A stretch of DNA of 64,000 nucleotides, taken from Ascidiimonas aurantiaca. GTDB taxonomy: Bacteria > Bacteroidota > Bacteroidia > Flavobacteriales > Flavobacteriaceae. A program made the position numbers and the translations under genes. The notes under the pieces are model-generated. The model saw only the letters and a list, made by a program, of their open reading frames with translations. It made no database searches and was not told the DNA's origin. Shown here in pieces: positions 16,136-24,823 of this stretch. The DNA is taken from contig NZ_JBBEWR010000001.1 of assembly GCF_037646345.1 (NCBI RefSeq), positions 124,001 through 188,000 of the forward strand, given 5' to 3'. Numbering within the stretch: position 1 is the first letter of the stretch; each line of letters starts with the position of its first letter.

Positions 16136-17595
16136 TTTTTGGTATTGTCTGTTTTGTTACTTTCTGCATCATATCCAAACAATCCTTTTTCTTTTATGAG
16201 CTCTGCTATTCCTTCCGGCAGCATGGTTTCCCAGCCATCTTCGGCATTTGCTATTTTCCGCAGCACTTCACGAGAAAAGATGTCCAGAATATCCGGTTCG
16301 TAGTCAAAAATATCAACAAGGCGTCCATTATACTTGAAGAATTTGTACAATTCTTTCATACGTGGGTGTACCTTAAGGTTATTGCTGGTAATAAGTTGTC
16401 CTGTTTCCTGATTCATCATGGGGTACAGATATACCTTCAGGTCCTTATAAAATAGTTTTCCAAAGGCTTCCAGAATACCACCGCTTAAATGGCGATAGTA
16501 TTTCTCGTCAAAAATCTCTATGAGATTATTTACTCCCATGGTAAGCCCTAATCGTTCTTTGGTATAATGTGAAAAGTATTCTACTACTTTATAATACTCT
16601 TTAAAATTAGAGATCATTACTGTTTGTCCAAGTGAGCATAACAATTCGGCACGATCCATAAAATCCTGCTCATCAATTTCACCTTCTGCTTTTAAGTTGG
16701 AAAGTGTAATTTCAAAAATAACTACCGTTTTATCTACATTAACCTTGTTTTCTTTAATGAATATGTCATATGATTTTTTATACATATCCATATTTACTTT
16801 GGTTACAGGGCGAAAGCTGCCTCTCAATGCAAGGATATTTTTTTTGTAAAGAATACGTGCAGGTAGTATATTATTTCCATCGGGGCCAAACATTACTGCT
16901 TCAGTCATACCATTTTTAATAAGCTGGAGGCTCATTAAACGATTGTCTATATTTTTAAACCGGGGCCCGGAAAAATTAATGGTATCAATTTCTATAGTGT
17001 CTTTGTCAATATGGTCATACAGATAGCGCAGTAACTTGCGCGGGTGCTCAAATTTATAAAACGCCCCATAAATGAGATTCACTCCCATAATACCCAGGGT
17101 TTCCTGTTGTAACCGGGCTTCGTTTTGATGAAATCGCACATGTAATAAAATTTCATTATAACCCTCATCTGGGGCTACCTGAAAGCGTATGCCCATCCAG
17201 CCATGGCCTTTGAATTTTTTTGCAAAATCAATAGTGGCTACTGTATTGGCATAGCTGAAATATAATTTGTTCGGGTTCTTTTCTCTGGAGATACGTTCTT
17301 CAATAAGGTTCATTTCATATGAGAGCATTTTTTTCAGGCGTGCCTCAGTAACATATCTTTTATCATCTTCTATACCATAAATAGCATCGCTAAAGTCTTT
17401 ATCGTATGCACTCATGGTTTTGGCTACTGTTCCGGAAGCTCCACCGGAACGGAAAAAATGCCTGGCCACTTCCTGGCCTGCACCAATTTCTGCAAAGGTA
17501 CCATAAATGTTATCATTTAGGTTGATTCTGAGCGCTTTAGCTTGTGTGGATGGAATGTTCTCAAACTCCTTGTCGCCCGTTAAAACAGTAGCCAT
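16120..17595 (-). CDS. Conserved cytosolic protein of unknown function
   Basis: 491 residues with no signal peptide and no membrane segment. The first 60 residues (IYGTFAEIGAGQEVARHFFR, then GGASGTVAKTMSAYDKDFSD) look strongly constrained, with Gly-rich turns as in a nucleotide- or substrate-binding site. I recognise the family as common in Bacteroidota but know no function. Some database entries call relatives 'TonB-dependent receptor', which this sequence does not support: there is no plug, barrel or export signal. The C-terminal half contains DYEPDILDIFSREVL, resembling a segment of nucleotidyltransferase-type proteins only loosely. It is divergent from the MBL hydrolase and convergent with bcp. 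Confidence 0.7.
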   Translation of the reverse strand: MATVLTGDKEFENIPSTQAKALRINLNDNIYGTFAEIGAGQEVARHFFRSGGASGTVAKTMSAYDKDFSDAIYGIEDDKRYVTEARLKKMLSYEMNLIEERISREKNPNKLYFSYANTVATIDFAKKFKGHGWMGIRFQVAPDEGYNEILLHVRFHQNEARLQQETLGIMGVNLIYGAFYKFEHPRKLLRYLYDHIDKDTIEIDTINFSGPRFKNIDNRLMSLQLIKNGMTEAVMFGPDGNNILPARILYKKNILALRGSFRPVTKVNMDMYKKSYDIFIKENKVNVDKTVVIFEITLSNLKAEGEIDEQDFMDRAELLCSLGQTVMISNFKEYYKVVEYFSHYTKERLGLTMGVNNLIEIFDEKYYRHLSGGILEAFGKLFYKDLKVYLYPMMNQETGQLITSNNLKVHPRMKELYKFFKYNGRLVDIFDYEPDILDIFSREVLRKIANAEDGWETMLPEGIAELIKEKGLFGYDAESNKTDNTKKIKAS

Positions 17596-17660
17596 AAATA
17601 TTTGTGATTTGTTTATGACAAAGTTACTAAGAATCGGTCATGAAATCCCTAAATTAATTA

Positions 17661-17668
17661 TAAATTTG
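17661..17668 (+). promoter_or_regulatory. -10 box for the MBL hydrolase gene
   Basis: TAAATTTG fits TAnnTTTG; transcription would start near 17675, only about 9 nt before the TTG start proposed at 17684. Confidence 0.4.
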
Positions 17669-17683
17669 AAGAAAAATACACTT

Positions 17684-18448
17684 TTGAAAGTAACGTTTTT
17701 AGGTACAGGAACTTCACAGGGAATCCCGGTTATTGGCAGCAATCATCCGGTTTGTTTAAGTGATGACCCCCGCGATAAACGCCTCAGGGTTTCTGTATTG
17801 ATAGAATGGGACGAGTATGTATATGTAATTGACTGCGGCCCTGATTTCAGACATCAGATGCTTACTAATAAGGTTACCCGTATAGACGGTGTTGTTTTTA
17901 CACATGAACATGCAGACCACACTGCGGGTCTTGATGATATAAGACCTTTTTTCTTTCGGCAGGGAGATATTCCAGTATATGCCCATAAACGAGTGTTGGG
18001 GGAATTGAAACGACGTTTTGATTATATATTTGCTAATGAAAACCGTTATCCTGGAGCACCGGCCGTAGTAGAGAATGAAGTGCGTAATGAACCTTTTCTT
18101 CTCGGGAACCTCAGCGTAATACCTATTGATGTTATGCATAATCGCTTACAGGTATTTGGCTATCGCTTTGGTGATTTTGCATATCTTACTGATGTTAAAA
18201 CAGTTCCTGAAAAAGAAATGAGTAAACTGCGGGGGCTGGATGTTCTGGTAGTAAATGCATTACGCGTAGATCCTCATCATTCTCATTTTAATCTGGAAGA
18301 GGCTCTGAATTTTGTAACAGCCGTAAGCCCGGAAAGAGCTTACTTTACCCATATAAGCCACTTACTGGGTTTTCACGAAGAAGTACAGCGTACGTTGCCG
18401 CCCAATGTATTTCTTGCGTATGATAATCTGAGTATTCATTTAAAATAA
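17684..18448 (+). CDS. MBL-fold metallo-hydrolase, PhnP/RNase Z-like
   Basis: A metallo-beta-lactamase fold protein of 254 residues if started at TTG 17684 (KVTFLGTGTSQGIPVIG, where relatives usually begin). ATG 17615 would add 23 residues, but these lie before the -10 box. The metal motif is THEHADHTAGLDD, and further ligands are seen in VMHN, LTDVK and THISHLLG. The N-terminal FLGTGTSQG and the overall layout match the PhnP-like branch, which includes cyclic phosphodiesterases. The substrate is unknown. A short membrane-anchored protein follows after 11 bp. Confidence 0.8.
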   Translation: MKVTFLGTGTSQGIPVIGSNHPVCLSDDPRDKRLRVSVLIEWDEYVYVIDCGPDFRHQMLTNKVTRIDGVVFTHEHADHTAGLDDIRPFFFRQGDIPVYAHKRVLGELKRRFDYIFANENRYPGAPAVVENEVRNEPFLLGNLSVIPIDVMHNRLQVFGYRFGDFAYLTDVKTVPEKEMSKLRGLDVLVVNALRVDPHHSHFNLEEALNFVTAVSPERAYFTHISHLLGFHEEVQRTLPPNVFLAYDNLSIHLK

Positions 18449-18459
18449 GTACCATTTCT

Positions 18460-18957
18460 ATGAAAAGCCGCATTTTTTTATACCTCTTTATTTTTACAAT
18501 GCTTATTGCTCTTTTTCAATATGTAAACACTAAAAAATATGTGGAGGCCACAGATGAAAAAATAGAAAGACTGGAAAATAAAGTAACAAAGCTTCAGGAT
18601 TCTACAGAGCAATTGCTTATGGAAAATCTGGATCTGCATTATTTTGATCTGGAAAACAATGATGATGCACTTTCTTATTATGACCATTTACAGATAACAG
18701 ACCTGCCCGGGTATATTGCAGACCGACTTTTGGAAACCAATGAAAAAAAAGGCGATAACCCTTTGGTTCCTTATGCAGGGATGAACGGGGATATGAAGAT
18801 CAACAAAATAAAAATACTAAACCATAAGTGGATCATTGCCGATTTTAGTGATGGTTCCTATTGGGGAGAGCTATTGTTAAGTTATGAAATGGCAGACGAT
18901 GGTTCAGTTTCTTTTACCCTAATAGCACATTTGCTATATACGGGTATAGGGATGTAA
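18460..18957 (+). CDS. Membrane-anchored coiled-coil protein of unknown function
   Basis: 165 residues. One N-terminal membrane helix (about 5-21, IFLYLFIFTMLIALFQY) is followed by a coiled coil (about 31-60, EKIERLENKVTKLQDSTEQ). A compact C-terminal part then carries WIIADFSDGSYWGELLLSYE. It probably faces the periplasm. I know no named domain. It lies 11 bp behind the MBL hydrolase and is probably in the same operon. Confidence 0.65.
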   Translation: MKSRIFLYLFIFTMLIALFQYVNTKKYVEATDEKIERLENKVTKLQDSTEQLLMENLDLHYFDLENNDDALSYYDHLQITDLPGYIADRLLETNEKKGDNPLVPYAGMNGDMKINKIKILNHKWIIADFSDGSYWGELLLSYEMADDGSVSFTLIAHLLYTGIGM

Positions 18958-18996
18958 TAAAAACCAGAACCCCGCCGGCTCTAATGAAAACGATGA

Positions 18997-19656
18997 TTAC
19001 AACTTACTCAAAAGCCATTTCAGGAACGAATTAAAATTATCTGGAGCTACACCGTGCCCTACGGGAAACTCTTCATATACATGATCAATACCGTGTTTTT
19101 CCAGAAACGGAGCTGTTTTTCTGGCCCATTCTACCGGGATTACCTGATCAACAGAGCCGTGAGAAACGTAGATCGATAAATGCGCATAAGCATCGTTTTG
19201 TGAAGGAAACGCAATGAGTTTTTCATTTATATATCCGCTCAAAGCAATTACCTGTTTTACTTTTTCAGGAAATGACAAAGCGACTGAAAAGCTTAAAACC
19301 GTTCCCTGGCTAAACCCTAAAAGAGAGATATTGTTTGCATCAAGATCATAGGCTTCTACAGCTTCATCAATAAACTGTACAATTGCATCACGAGATACCA
19401 GTGCCTGCTTATCATCACTCCACTTCCCATCGTGAGCATCGAAGTGAATGGCATACCATGCATACCCAGAAGGCATCAGTTCATAAGGAGCACGCACAGA
19501 AATAATAAAAAGTTTATCGGGCAGGTAGGAAGCAAAAGAAAAAAGGTCTTCCTCATTGCTCCCGTATCCGTGAAGCAATATGAGTGCCGGAGCATTTTCA
19601 CTGGCAGTTTTTGGAGAGCGAATAGTATGAGTAAGAGAAAGGTCTTTTGCTTGCAT
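18997..19656 (-). CDS. Alpha/beta hydrolase, phospholipase/carboxylesterase family
   Basis: 219 residues of the YpfH/carboxylesterase type. The oxyanion-hole stretch LILLHGYGSNEEDLF (about 25-39), nucleophile elbow GFSQG and C-terminal histidine in PVGHGV complete the triad with an aspartate in SHGSVDQVIP. It is cytosolic and should hydrolyse short acyl esters or lysophospholipids. The start codon shares a base with the stop of the preceding gene (TAATG), so it ends a four-gene operon. Confidence 0.85.
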   Translation of the reverse strand: MQAKDLSLTHTIRSPKTASENAPALILLHGYGSNEEDLFSFASYLPDKLFIISVRAPYELMPSGYAWYAIHFDAHDGKWSDDKQALVSRDAIVQFIDEAVEAYDLDANNISLLGFSQGTVLSFSVALSFPEKVKQVIALSGYINEKLIAFPSQNDAYAHLSIYVSHGSVDQVIPVEWARKTAPFLEKHGIDHVYEEFPVGHGVAPDNFNSFLKWLLSKL

Positions 19657-19985
19657 TAGTTAACGAATTTAAACCATTGTTGAAATTTTTCCCCAAGAAA
19701 GGGGATCTGTGTTTTTTTGCATTGAAGGGCACCAATAAAACCATATCCCCATAAAACAATTATAAAAACATAGAAAGCTGAGGATATTAACCAACTGTCA
19801 AACTGACTGATTAAAAAACCCAGGGCATAAAATAAAATATGTATGCCCAATGCCTGCCGAATATGAAAACGGGCAAAGGGGTTTTTAGGTTCCAGGTTCA
19901 TGAACAATGCGATTAAACAGCCTATAATTGTTATATAGCTTATAATAGCAGTAGTCCTTCCTTCTTTATAGGTTACATTTTCCAT
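19656..19985 (-). CDS. Small membrane protein
   Basis: 109 residues from ATG 19985, preferred over the upstream TTG at 19994. Three hydrophobic segments are visible (about 15-30, 48-62 and 67-86), with ARFHIRQALGIH between the first two, a pattern seen in DUF4870-like membrane proteins. The end LGEKFQQWFKFVN is amphipathic. Function unknown. It lies between the dihydroorotase-like gene and the esterase in a tightly packed operon. Confidence 0.7.
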   Translation of the reverse strand: MENVTYKEGRTTAIISYITIIGCLIALFMNLEPKNPFARFHIRQALGIHILFYALGFLISQFDSWLISSAFYVFIIVLWGYGFIGALQCKKTQIPFLGEKFQQWFKFVN

Positions 19986-19990
19986 TGTTT

Positions 19991-21253
19991 TCAAGAGTTT
20001 AAGACCAGTTCTTTCCCTGCAATAATACCCAGTGCTTTTCCTTTACAGAGTTGTCCTAAAAAGGCACTGTTATGAGAAGATGATTGAATCATACTTTCAG
20101 AAAAGGTATATTCTGGATTTGGATCGAAAAGAGTTAAACACGCTTCTGTATTTATGGCTATGGGAGGTGAAGGTATATTGAAACGTTTTTTACCCGAAGT
20201 GAGCAGGCGAATGGCGGTTTCTGTACCCAATACCTTATTTAGCATACCAAAGGCGCTTTCCAGGCCAATAGTACCGTAAAGAGCATAATCAAACTCTACT
20301 TTTTTATGTTCTACATCCAAAGGGTTATGGTCGGTAGTCACCATATCAATGGTCCCGTCTTTAATCCCTTTCTTGAGCGCTTCAATATCATTTTGTGTTC
20401 TTAAAGGAGGTAGCACCTTGAAATGTGTATCAAAAGAAGCGAGTACCTCATCTGTAAAACACAAATGGTGAACACTTACGCTGCAACTCACATTAAGTCC
20501 TTTCTTTTTTGCATTCCTGATCAGATCAACAGATCGTGCGGTAGATATGGTTGGGATATGTAATTTGCCATGTGTATATTCTAAAATAAAAAGATCACGA
20601 ACAATCTGTAGTTCCTCTGCTATTGAAGGGATACCTTTAAGCCCTAAACTGGTAGCGGCAACTTCTTCGTTCACTAATCCTTTACCTGCAATATTATGAT
20701 CCTGAGGAAATGAATACACCAATCCGTCAAACCCTCTTGCGTATTGAAAAGCAATTTTAAGCAAATTTGGATTTTTAACGGGCTTTTGGTAATCGTAAAA
20801 GGCAACGGCTCCTGCATTATACATATCGTAAAGCTCTGCAAGATGAGTACCTTTACCACCCTGGGTGAGCGCTCCTATTGGATGAACTGTAACTGCATTT
20901 TGTAAGCTTCTGGTTTTAATAAACAACACATCTGCTTTGGTATCTATTACCGGTAAGGTATTAGGATTTACAGCTACATTGGTAAAACCACTGGCTGCAG
21001 CAGTACGTAAACCGTTGGCGATATTCTCTCTGCTTTCATAACCCGGCTCTCCAAAACTCACACCACTATCAAACCAGCCGCGTGATACATGCAGGTTTGG
21101 TATGGTGAGTATGGTATAGTTATCGTTAGAAGCTATACTATTAGGTTCTGTGATACGGGTAATGAAACCGTTTTCAATAAAAATATCCTTTTCAGTTTGA
21201 TGATGTTTAGATCCCGGGTCAATTATGCGTACAGACGTAAGGAGAATATTCAT
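19991..21253 (-). CDS. Dihydroorotase-like protein lacking metal ligands
   Basis: 420 residues with the full amidohydrolase fold of dihydroorotase, the third enzyme of pyrimidine synthesis. The classic DxHxH metal motif is replaced: residues 62-66 read D-S-G-V-S, so both histidines are gone. Two other ligand positions have also changed: SHCED-type reads YSFPQD, and IxHxST-type reads IPTIST. TDHxP is kept. Such a protein should not bind the binuclear zinc centre, so it is probably inactive. In some bacteria an inactive dihydroorotase is a structural partner of aspartate carbamoyltransferase. It is coupled (4-bp overlap) to the BatA-like gene. Confidence 0.85.
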   Translation of the reverse strand: MNILLTSVRIIDPGSKHHQTEKDIFIENGFITRITEPNSIASNDNYTILTIPNLHVSRGWFDSGVSFGEPGYESRENIANGLRTAAASGFTNVAVNPNTLPVIDTKADVLFIKTRSLQNAVTVHPIGALTQGGKGTHLAELYDMYNAGAVAFYDYQKPVKNPNLLKIAFQYARGFDGLVYSFPQDHNIAGKGLVNEEVAATSLGLKGIPSIAEELQIVRDLFILEYTHGKLHIPTISTARSVDLIRNAKKKGLNVSCSVSVHHLCFTDEVLASFDTHFKVLPPLRTQNDIEALKKGIKDGTIDMVTTDHNPLDVEHKKVEFDYALYGTIGLESAFGMLNKVLGTETAIRLLTSGKKRFNIPSPPIAINTEACLTLFDPNPEYTFSESMIQSSSHNSAFLGQLCKGKALGIIAGKELVLNS

Positions 21254-23178
21254 TTAAAATATTTTATAAGGAGCATTTCAATAGCCAAAAAGACCAATGC
21301 AAAAATAACAAACCATTTCCAAAAGGCTTTCACCTCATTCTCTTTTTTAAATTTTTCATAAAGTTCTCCGAGTTCTGTGGTAACTGATTCTCCTTTTAAA
21401 ACGCTTTCAGGATCATATACCAGTGTGCTTTCATCTCTCGGGTAATTAAAGCTGAGCTTTTGCAAAAGTTCATCTCCGTTCTTTACATTGTAAATGCCTG
21501 GGGTATCCGGGCCTTCACCCGTAATAAGTTCTACCCGGTTACTGAATGATTGTTGCATGGGGATGAGGCGCATTTCATCATTTTCCAGATACAAAACGTC
21601 ATCTTTTACCAATTTGGTTTTTACGGCAATCCTTGAGGATGTGCCTATGTCATAATACAAACGGGGAAGGGGCATGCTGTTACGTGCAATATTATAGAAT
21701 ACCGGCACGACCAGGGGTGAATTAATAAAATCAGATACGGTGGCTTCCAAAGGCGATGTAAATACGTAAACTCCTGATGTATTAAACAGAAAGGGACTGC
21801 CATCCTGATATCTTAAAATGGGTACAACGCTTTGGTTTGTATGAAAACTGAACCGGGTTTCCGGATACTGAAAATTAGTGACCCTTTCTTCAAAAACATT
21901 TTTAAAAACAGGGTGATCAAAATTAATACCGGTAACCTTTTTAGGTACACTATCCATCTTTTTAAAGTCCCGGATGCCAAAACGGTTCAAAAAGCGATTA
22001 TAGCTGCCTATTTCCTGCTGTTCCGGAGGTATTATGATAAGATACCCGCCTTTTTCAACAAAATTGATAAGGGCCGTAAACAGGCTTTCACGAATATCTG
22101 GTAGCTGATTGAGAATAATAAGATTTTGTTGTTCAATGAGGCTGAAGTTTAGCTGATTGTAATTGGCACTGCTGTATGAGAACTCATCATCGGTATATAT
22201 TCTTTCAAGAAAATTGGCATTTGTTGCATTTACCGAAAGAACATATATCTTTTCAGGTAAGTTAAGATTAAAAAATAATTGATTGTCGTAAGAAAGTCCG
22301 GAGTCATCCACGGTAAGTGAAGCGGTAAAAGCTTTGTTGGAGGGGATGGTAAAAGTAACCCTGGCCTTCTGTTCATTGTTAAATTCGGCACTTGCTTTGG
22401 CTAATAATCGATCATCCAGATAAAGTGATACAGGTTGTGAATTGTTATCTGTCTCACTTTTTTGGAGTAAAACGTCAATTTCAAGAGTGTTGGCTGTTAC
22501 TGCAGAAATATATACACTGTCAATACTAATATTACTGGTTTGCTGCGGGGTCATTTTTACGGGCCATACTCTAACAGTAGTATTGGTGAGATCGTTTAGG
22601 GAAGAAGCTTTTTGTTGAAAATCGGAAATCCAAATCAGGTTTTTTGTGACAGCAGTATCACTGGAAAAGTGATTACGCGCTTTAAGCATAATTTCTTCCG
22701 GAAGTAATTGCCTGTTGGTATATGATAGTTGTAAAAGTTCATTTTTAACAGCGCCTATGCGGGTATTAAAAAAATCTTCGTTGTTGGTAAACAAATGCAA
22801 TTCTTCGTTTTCCGGAATATGTTCAAGTAACCCCTGAACAGCTGAAAAAAGCAGGGCTCCTTTTTCATCACGCGATTCCATGCTGAAGGAGTTATCCAGG
22901 TAAATTATATTTTGAACATTAGTAGAAGCCTGTGTTTGCTCAGCTTTAAAGGGTTGTGCAAATGCAAAGATCAATCCTGCAAGAGCTAAAAGGCGTGATA
23001 ATAATACCAGCCATTTTTTTAAAGTAGCACTTTTTCGGGTTTGACGGGTAACGGTTTTTAGTAAACGTACATTGGTAAAAGTTACTTTTTGAAACCTTCT
23101 GAGCTGAAAAAGATGTACAATCACCGGAATAATGAGTAAAAAAAGTGCCCAAAGAATTTCCGGATGTTTGAATTGCAT
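21250..23178 (-). CDS. BatA-like membrane protein with von Willebrand-type domain
   Basis: About 642 residues from ATG 23178 (an ATG at 23184 is also possible). The N-terminus HPEILWALFLLIIPVIVHLFQLRR, followed by a second membrane helix near 58-75, is the BatA N-terminal double-membrane domain. A von Willebrand A-like region follows (NIIYLDNSFSMESRDE, a DxSxS-type MIDAS), and a last helix at the C-terminus. The large middle part faces the periplasm. BatA proteins take part in stress tolerance in Bacteroidota; here no MoxR ATPase is adjacent, so this is a stand-alone relative. It heads the four-gene operon. Confidence 0.8.
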   Translation of the reverse strand: MQFKHPEILWALFLLIIPVIVHLFQLRRFQKVTFTNVRLLKTVTRQTRKSATLKKWLVLLSRLLALAGLIFAFAQPFKAEQTQASTNVQNIIYLDNSFSMESRDEKGALLFSAVQGLLEHIPENEELHLFTNNEDFFNTRIGAVKNELLQLSYTNRQLLPEEIMLKARNHFSSDTAVTKNLIWISDFQQKASSLNDLTNTTVRVWPVKMTPQQTSNISIDSVYISAVTANTLEIDVLLQKSETDNNSQPVSLYLDDRLLAKASAEFNNEQKARVTFTIPSNKAFTASLTVDDSGLSYDNQLFFNLNLPEKIYVLSVNATNANFLERIYTDDEFSYSSANYNQLNFSLIEQQNLIILNQLPDIRESLFTALINFVEKGGYLIIIPPEQQEIGSYNRFLNRFGIRDFKKMDSVPKKVTGINFDHPVFKNVFEERVTNFQYPETRFSFHTNQSVVPILRYQDGSPFLFNTSGVYVFTSPLEATVSDFINSPLVVPVFYNIARNSMPLPRLYYDIGTSSRIAVKTKLVKDDVLYLENDEMRLIPMQQSFSNRVELITGEGPDTPGIYNVKNGDELLQKLSFNYPRDESTLVYDPESVLKGESVTTELGELYEKFKKENEVKAFWKWFVIFALVFLAIEMLLIKYFK

Positions 23179-23195
23179 GTGCATTAAAAGTTTTT

Positions 23196-23203
23196 CAAAT
23201 ATA
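23196..23203 (-). promoter_or_regulatory. -10 box for the BatA-dihydroorotase operon
   Basis: TATATTTG on the minus strand fits the consensus. Transcription would start near 23189, leaving a leader of about 10 nt before ATG 23178; this is why that start is preferred. Confidence 0.5.
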
Positions 23204-23252
23204 AACCATTAGCCCGTTTTTTAATATATTCTTTTTCTTTTTAAAAGGCACA

Positions 23253-24737
23253 TCAGTATTTTGCGGGAATATCTCCGGGTAAAGAATTGTTTATAAACTC
23301 TCTGATATCATCGTTTGCTTTTATTAGATCTTCGTAACGCAGATACATCATATGGCCACTTCGGTACCCTTTAAAACTTAATCGGTCTTTCATTTTACCG
23401 CTTTTATCCAGTTGCCAAAGGGTATATTTGGCATTGAAATAGGTGGTGGCTCCGTCAAAATAGCCGGCCTGTACCATTACTTTTAGATAGGGGTTTTGAG
23501 CCATAGCCTGCCTCAGGTTTTCTCCAGTATTATCATTGCTTTGATCCCAGGGCCTTACCGGGCCAAACATATTGTATTTGATATCGGTCTTAAAATTAAG
23601 GTGTTCACTAATGTAATAGTTAATAGCCGGCGTAAAGGAATGTAGCCATGAGGTAAGTTCTGAATTGTAGTCCGGACGGTCTCCGGCCTCTTTTGCATCG
23701 ATACCCAGATACCGGCTGTCCAGCCTGCCCACGGTATAGCCACGGTCTCTTAAGAGTTCTTTCCAGAAATATCTGAAAGGTACTTCCAGATTATGCTGCA
23801 TGATCACATTTGCATCGATACCTGAATACTTTGCCATTTGCATGGCTATTTCCTGTTTTTTTTCGGGTTCCAGAAATCCGCCCATCACTAGTGAAGGCAA
23901 CAATTCGTTTATGGCATAGTTTTCTACTTCTGGAAGCAATTCGTCCAGGTCTTTTGTCTGTAATTCGGGAGCAAGTGCCTTTTGATACCATGCTGCCGCT
24001 GCAAAATAGGGTAATCGGTTAGCCACTTCTACAGGGCCTCCTCGTTCTATGCCCAGCCCGGTAGGAGATACCAGAATGACACCGTTAAGATACATCCACT
24101 GGGCGTTTTGCAGTTCCAGTGCTAATCCTGACACACGGGTGGTACCATAACTTTCTCCAATAAGATATTTGGGAGAGCGCCAACGGTTATTTCGGGAAAC
24201 AAAAGTATTGAGCCATTCGGCCAGGTATTCAATGTCTGCATTAACTCCAAAAAAGGTTTTGCGATCCGGTTTTTGATCTCCTTTATGAATAATTCTGGAA
24301 TAGGCAGTATTCACCGGATTTACATACACAATATCCGCGATATCGAGAATGGAGTGCGGGTTCTCTTTTACTCCATAAGGCTGTATGGGATACCCTTCTT
24401 GGTCAATGTTAAGAATACGGGGCCCCGTATAGGCAAGATGCATCCATACGGAAGCAGAGCCGGGCCCGCCGTTAAAGGAAATTACTAAAGGTCTGGAGGC
24501 CCGGTCTTTTATATCCGAACGCTGATAATACGTATAAAAAAGGGTAGCAATGGTTTCTCCGTCCTTATCCCATACCGGTTGCGTTCCTGAAGTAGCGGTA
24601 TATGGAAATTTTTTTCCCTTAACCGTAACTTCATGGGTAGTTACCACGGTAGTGTCTGCAGGAATTTTTCGATCCTGGCTATATACTAAACTTAAAGAAA
24701 GGGCAAAGAAAATGGATAAAAGACTTTTTCGAATCAT
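23253..24737 (-). CDS. Secreted S10 serine carboxypeptidase
   Basis: 494 residues with a signal peptide (MIRKSLLSIFFALSLSLVYSQ). The oxyanion region FNGGPGSASVWMH (about 88-100), nucleophile GESYGTT (Ser196) and C-terminal catalytic His in RSGHMMYLRYEDL match family S10. The enzyme should act in the periplasm or outside the cell, releasing C-terminal amino acids from peptides. Length is normal. A terminator hairpin on the minus strand (24777-24806) separates it from the di-heme peroxidase unit upstream. Confidence 0.88.
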   Translation of the reverse strand: MIRKSLLSIFFALSLSLVYSQDRKIPADTTVVTTHEVTVKGKKFPYTATSGTQPVWDKDGETIATLFYTYYQRSDIKDRASRPLVISFNGGPGSASVWMHLAYTGPRILNIDQEGYPIQPYGVKENPHSILDIADIVYVNPVNTAYSRIIHKGDQKPDRKTFFGVNADIEYLAEWLNTFVSRNNRWRSPKYLIGESYGTTRVSGLALELQNAQWMYLNGVILVSPTGLGIERGGPVEVANRLPYFAAAAWYQKALAPELQTKDLDELLPEVENYAINELLPSLVMGGFLEPEKKQEIAMQMAKYSGIDANVIMQHNLEVPFRYFWKELLRDRGYTVGRLDSRYLGIDAKEAGDRPDYNSELTSWLHSFTPAINYYISEHLNFKTDIKYNMFGPVRPWDQSNDNTGENLRQAMAQNPYLKVMVQAGYFDGATTYFNAKYTLWQLDKSGKMKDRLSFKGYRSGHMMYLRYEDLIKANDDIREFINNSLPGDIPAKY

Positions 24738-24776
24738 TTTGTAGTTAAATTAGCCTGCCTAAAATACAACAAAATG

Positions 24777-24806
24777 AAAAAAAAGGATGCTTTTTAACAT
24801 CCCTTT
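24777..24806 (-). terminator. Terminator of the DUF839-peroxidase unit
   Basis: On the minus strand GGATG pairs with CATCC around an 8-nt loop and is followed by a run of eight Ts. Confidence 0.7.
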
Positions 24807-24823
24807 AAAACTGCTTTCTCTTT

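Noticed and set aside
16120..17595. The 'TonB-dependent receptor' label used for some relatives.
   Set aside because: No signal peptide, plug domain or barrel pattern is visible.
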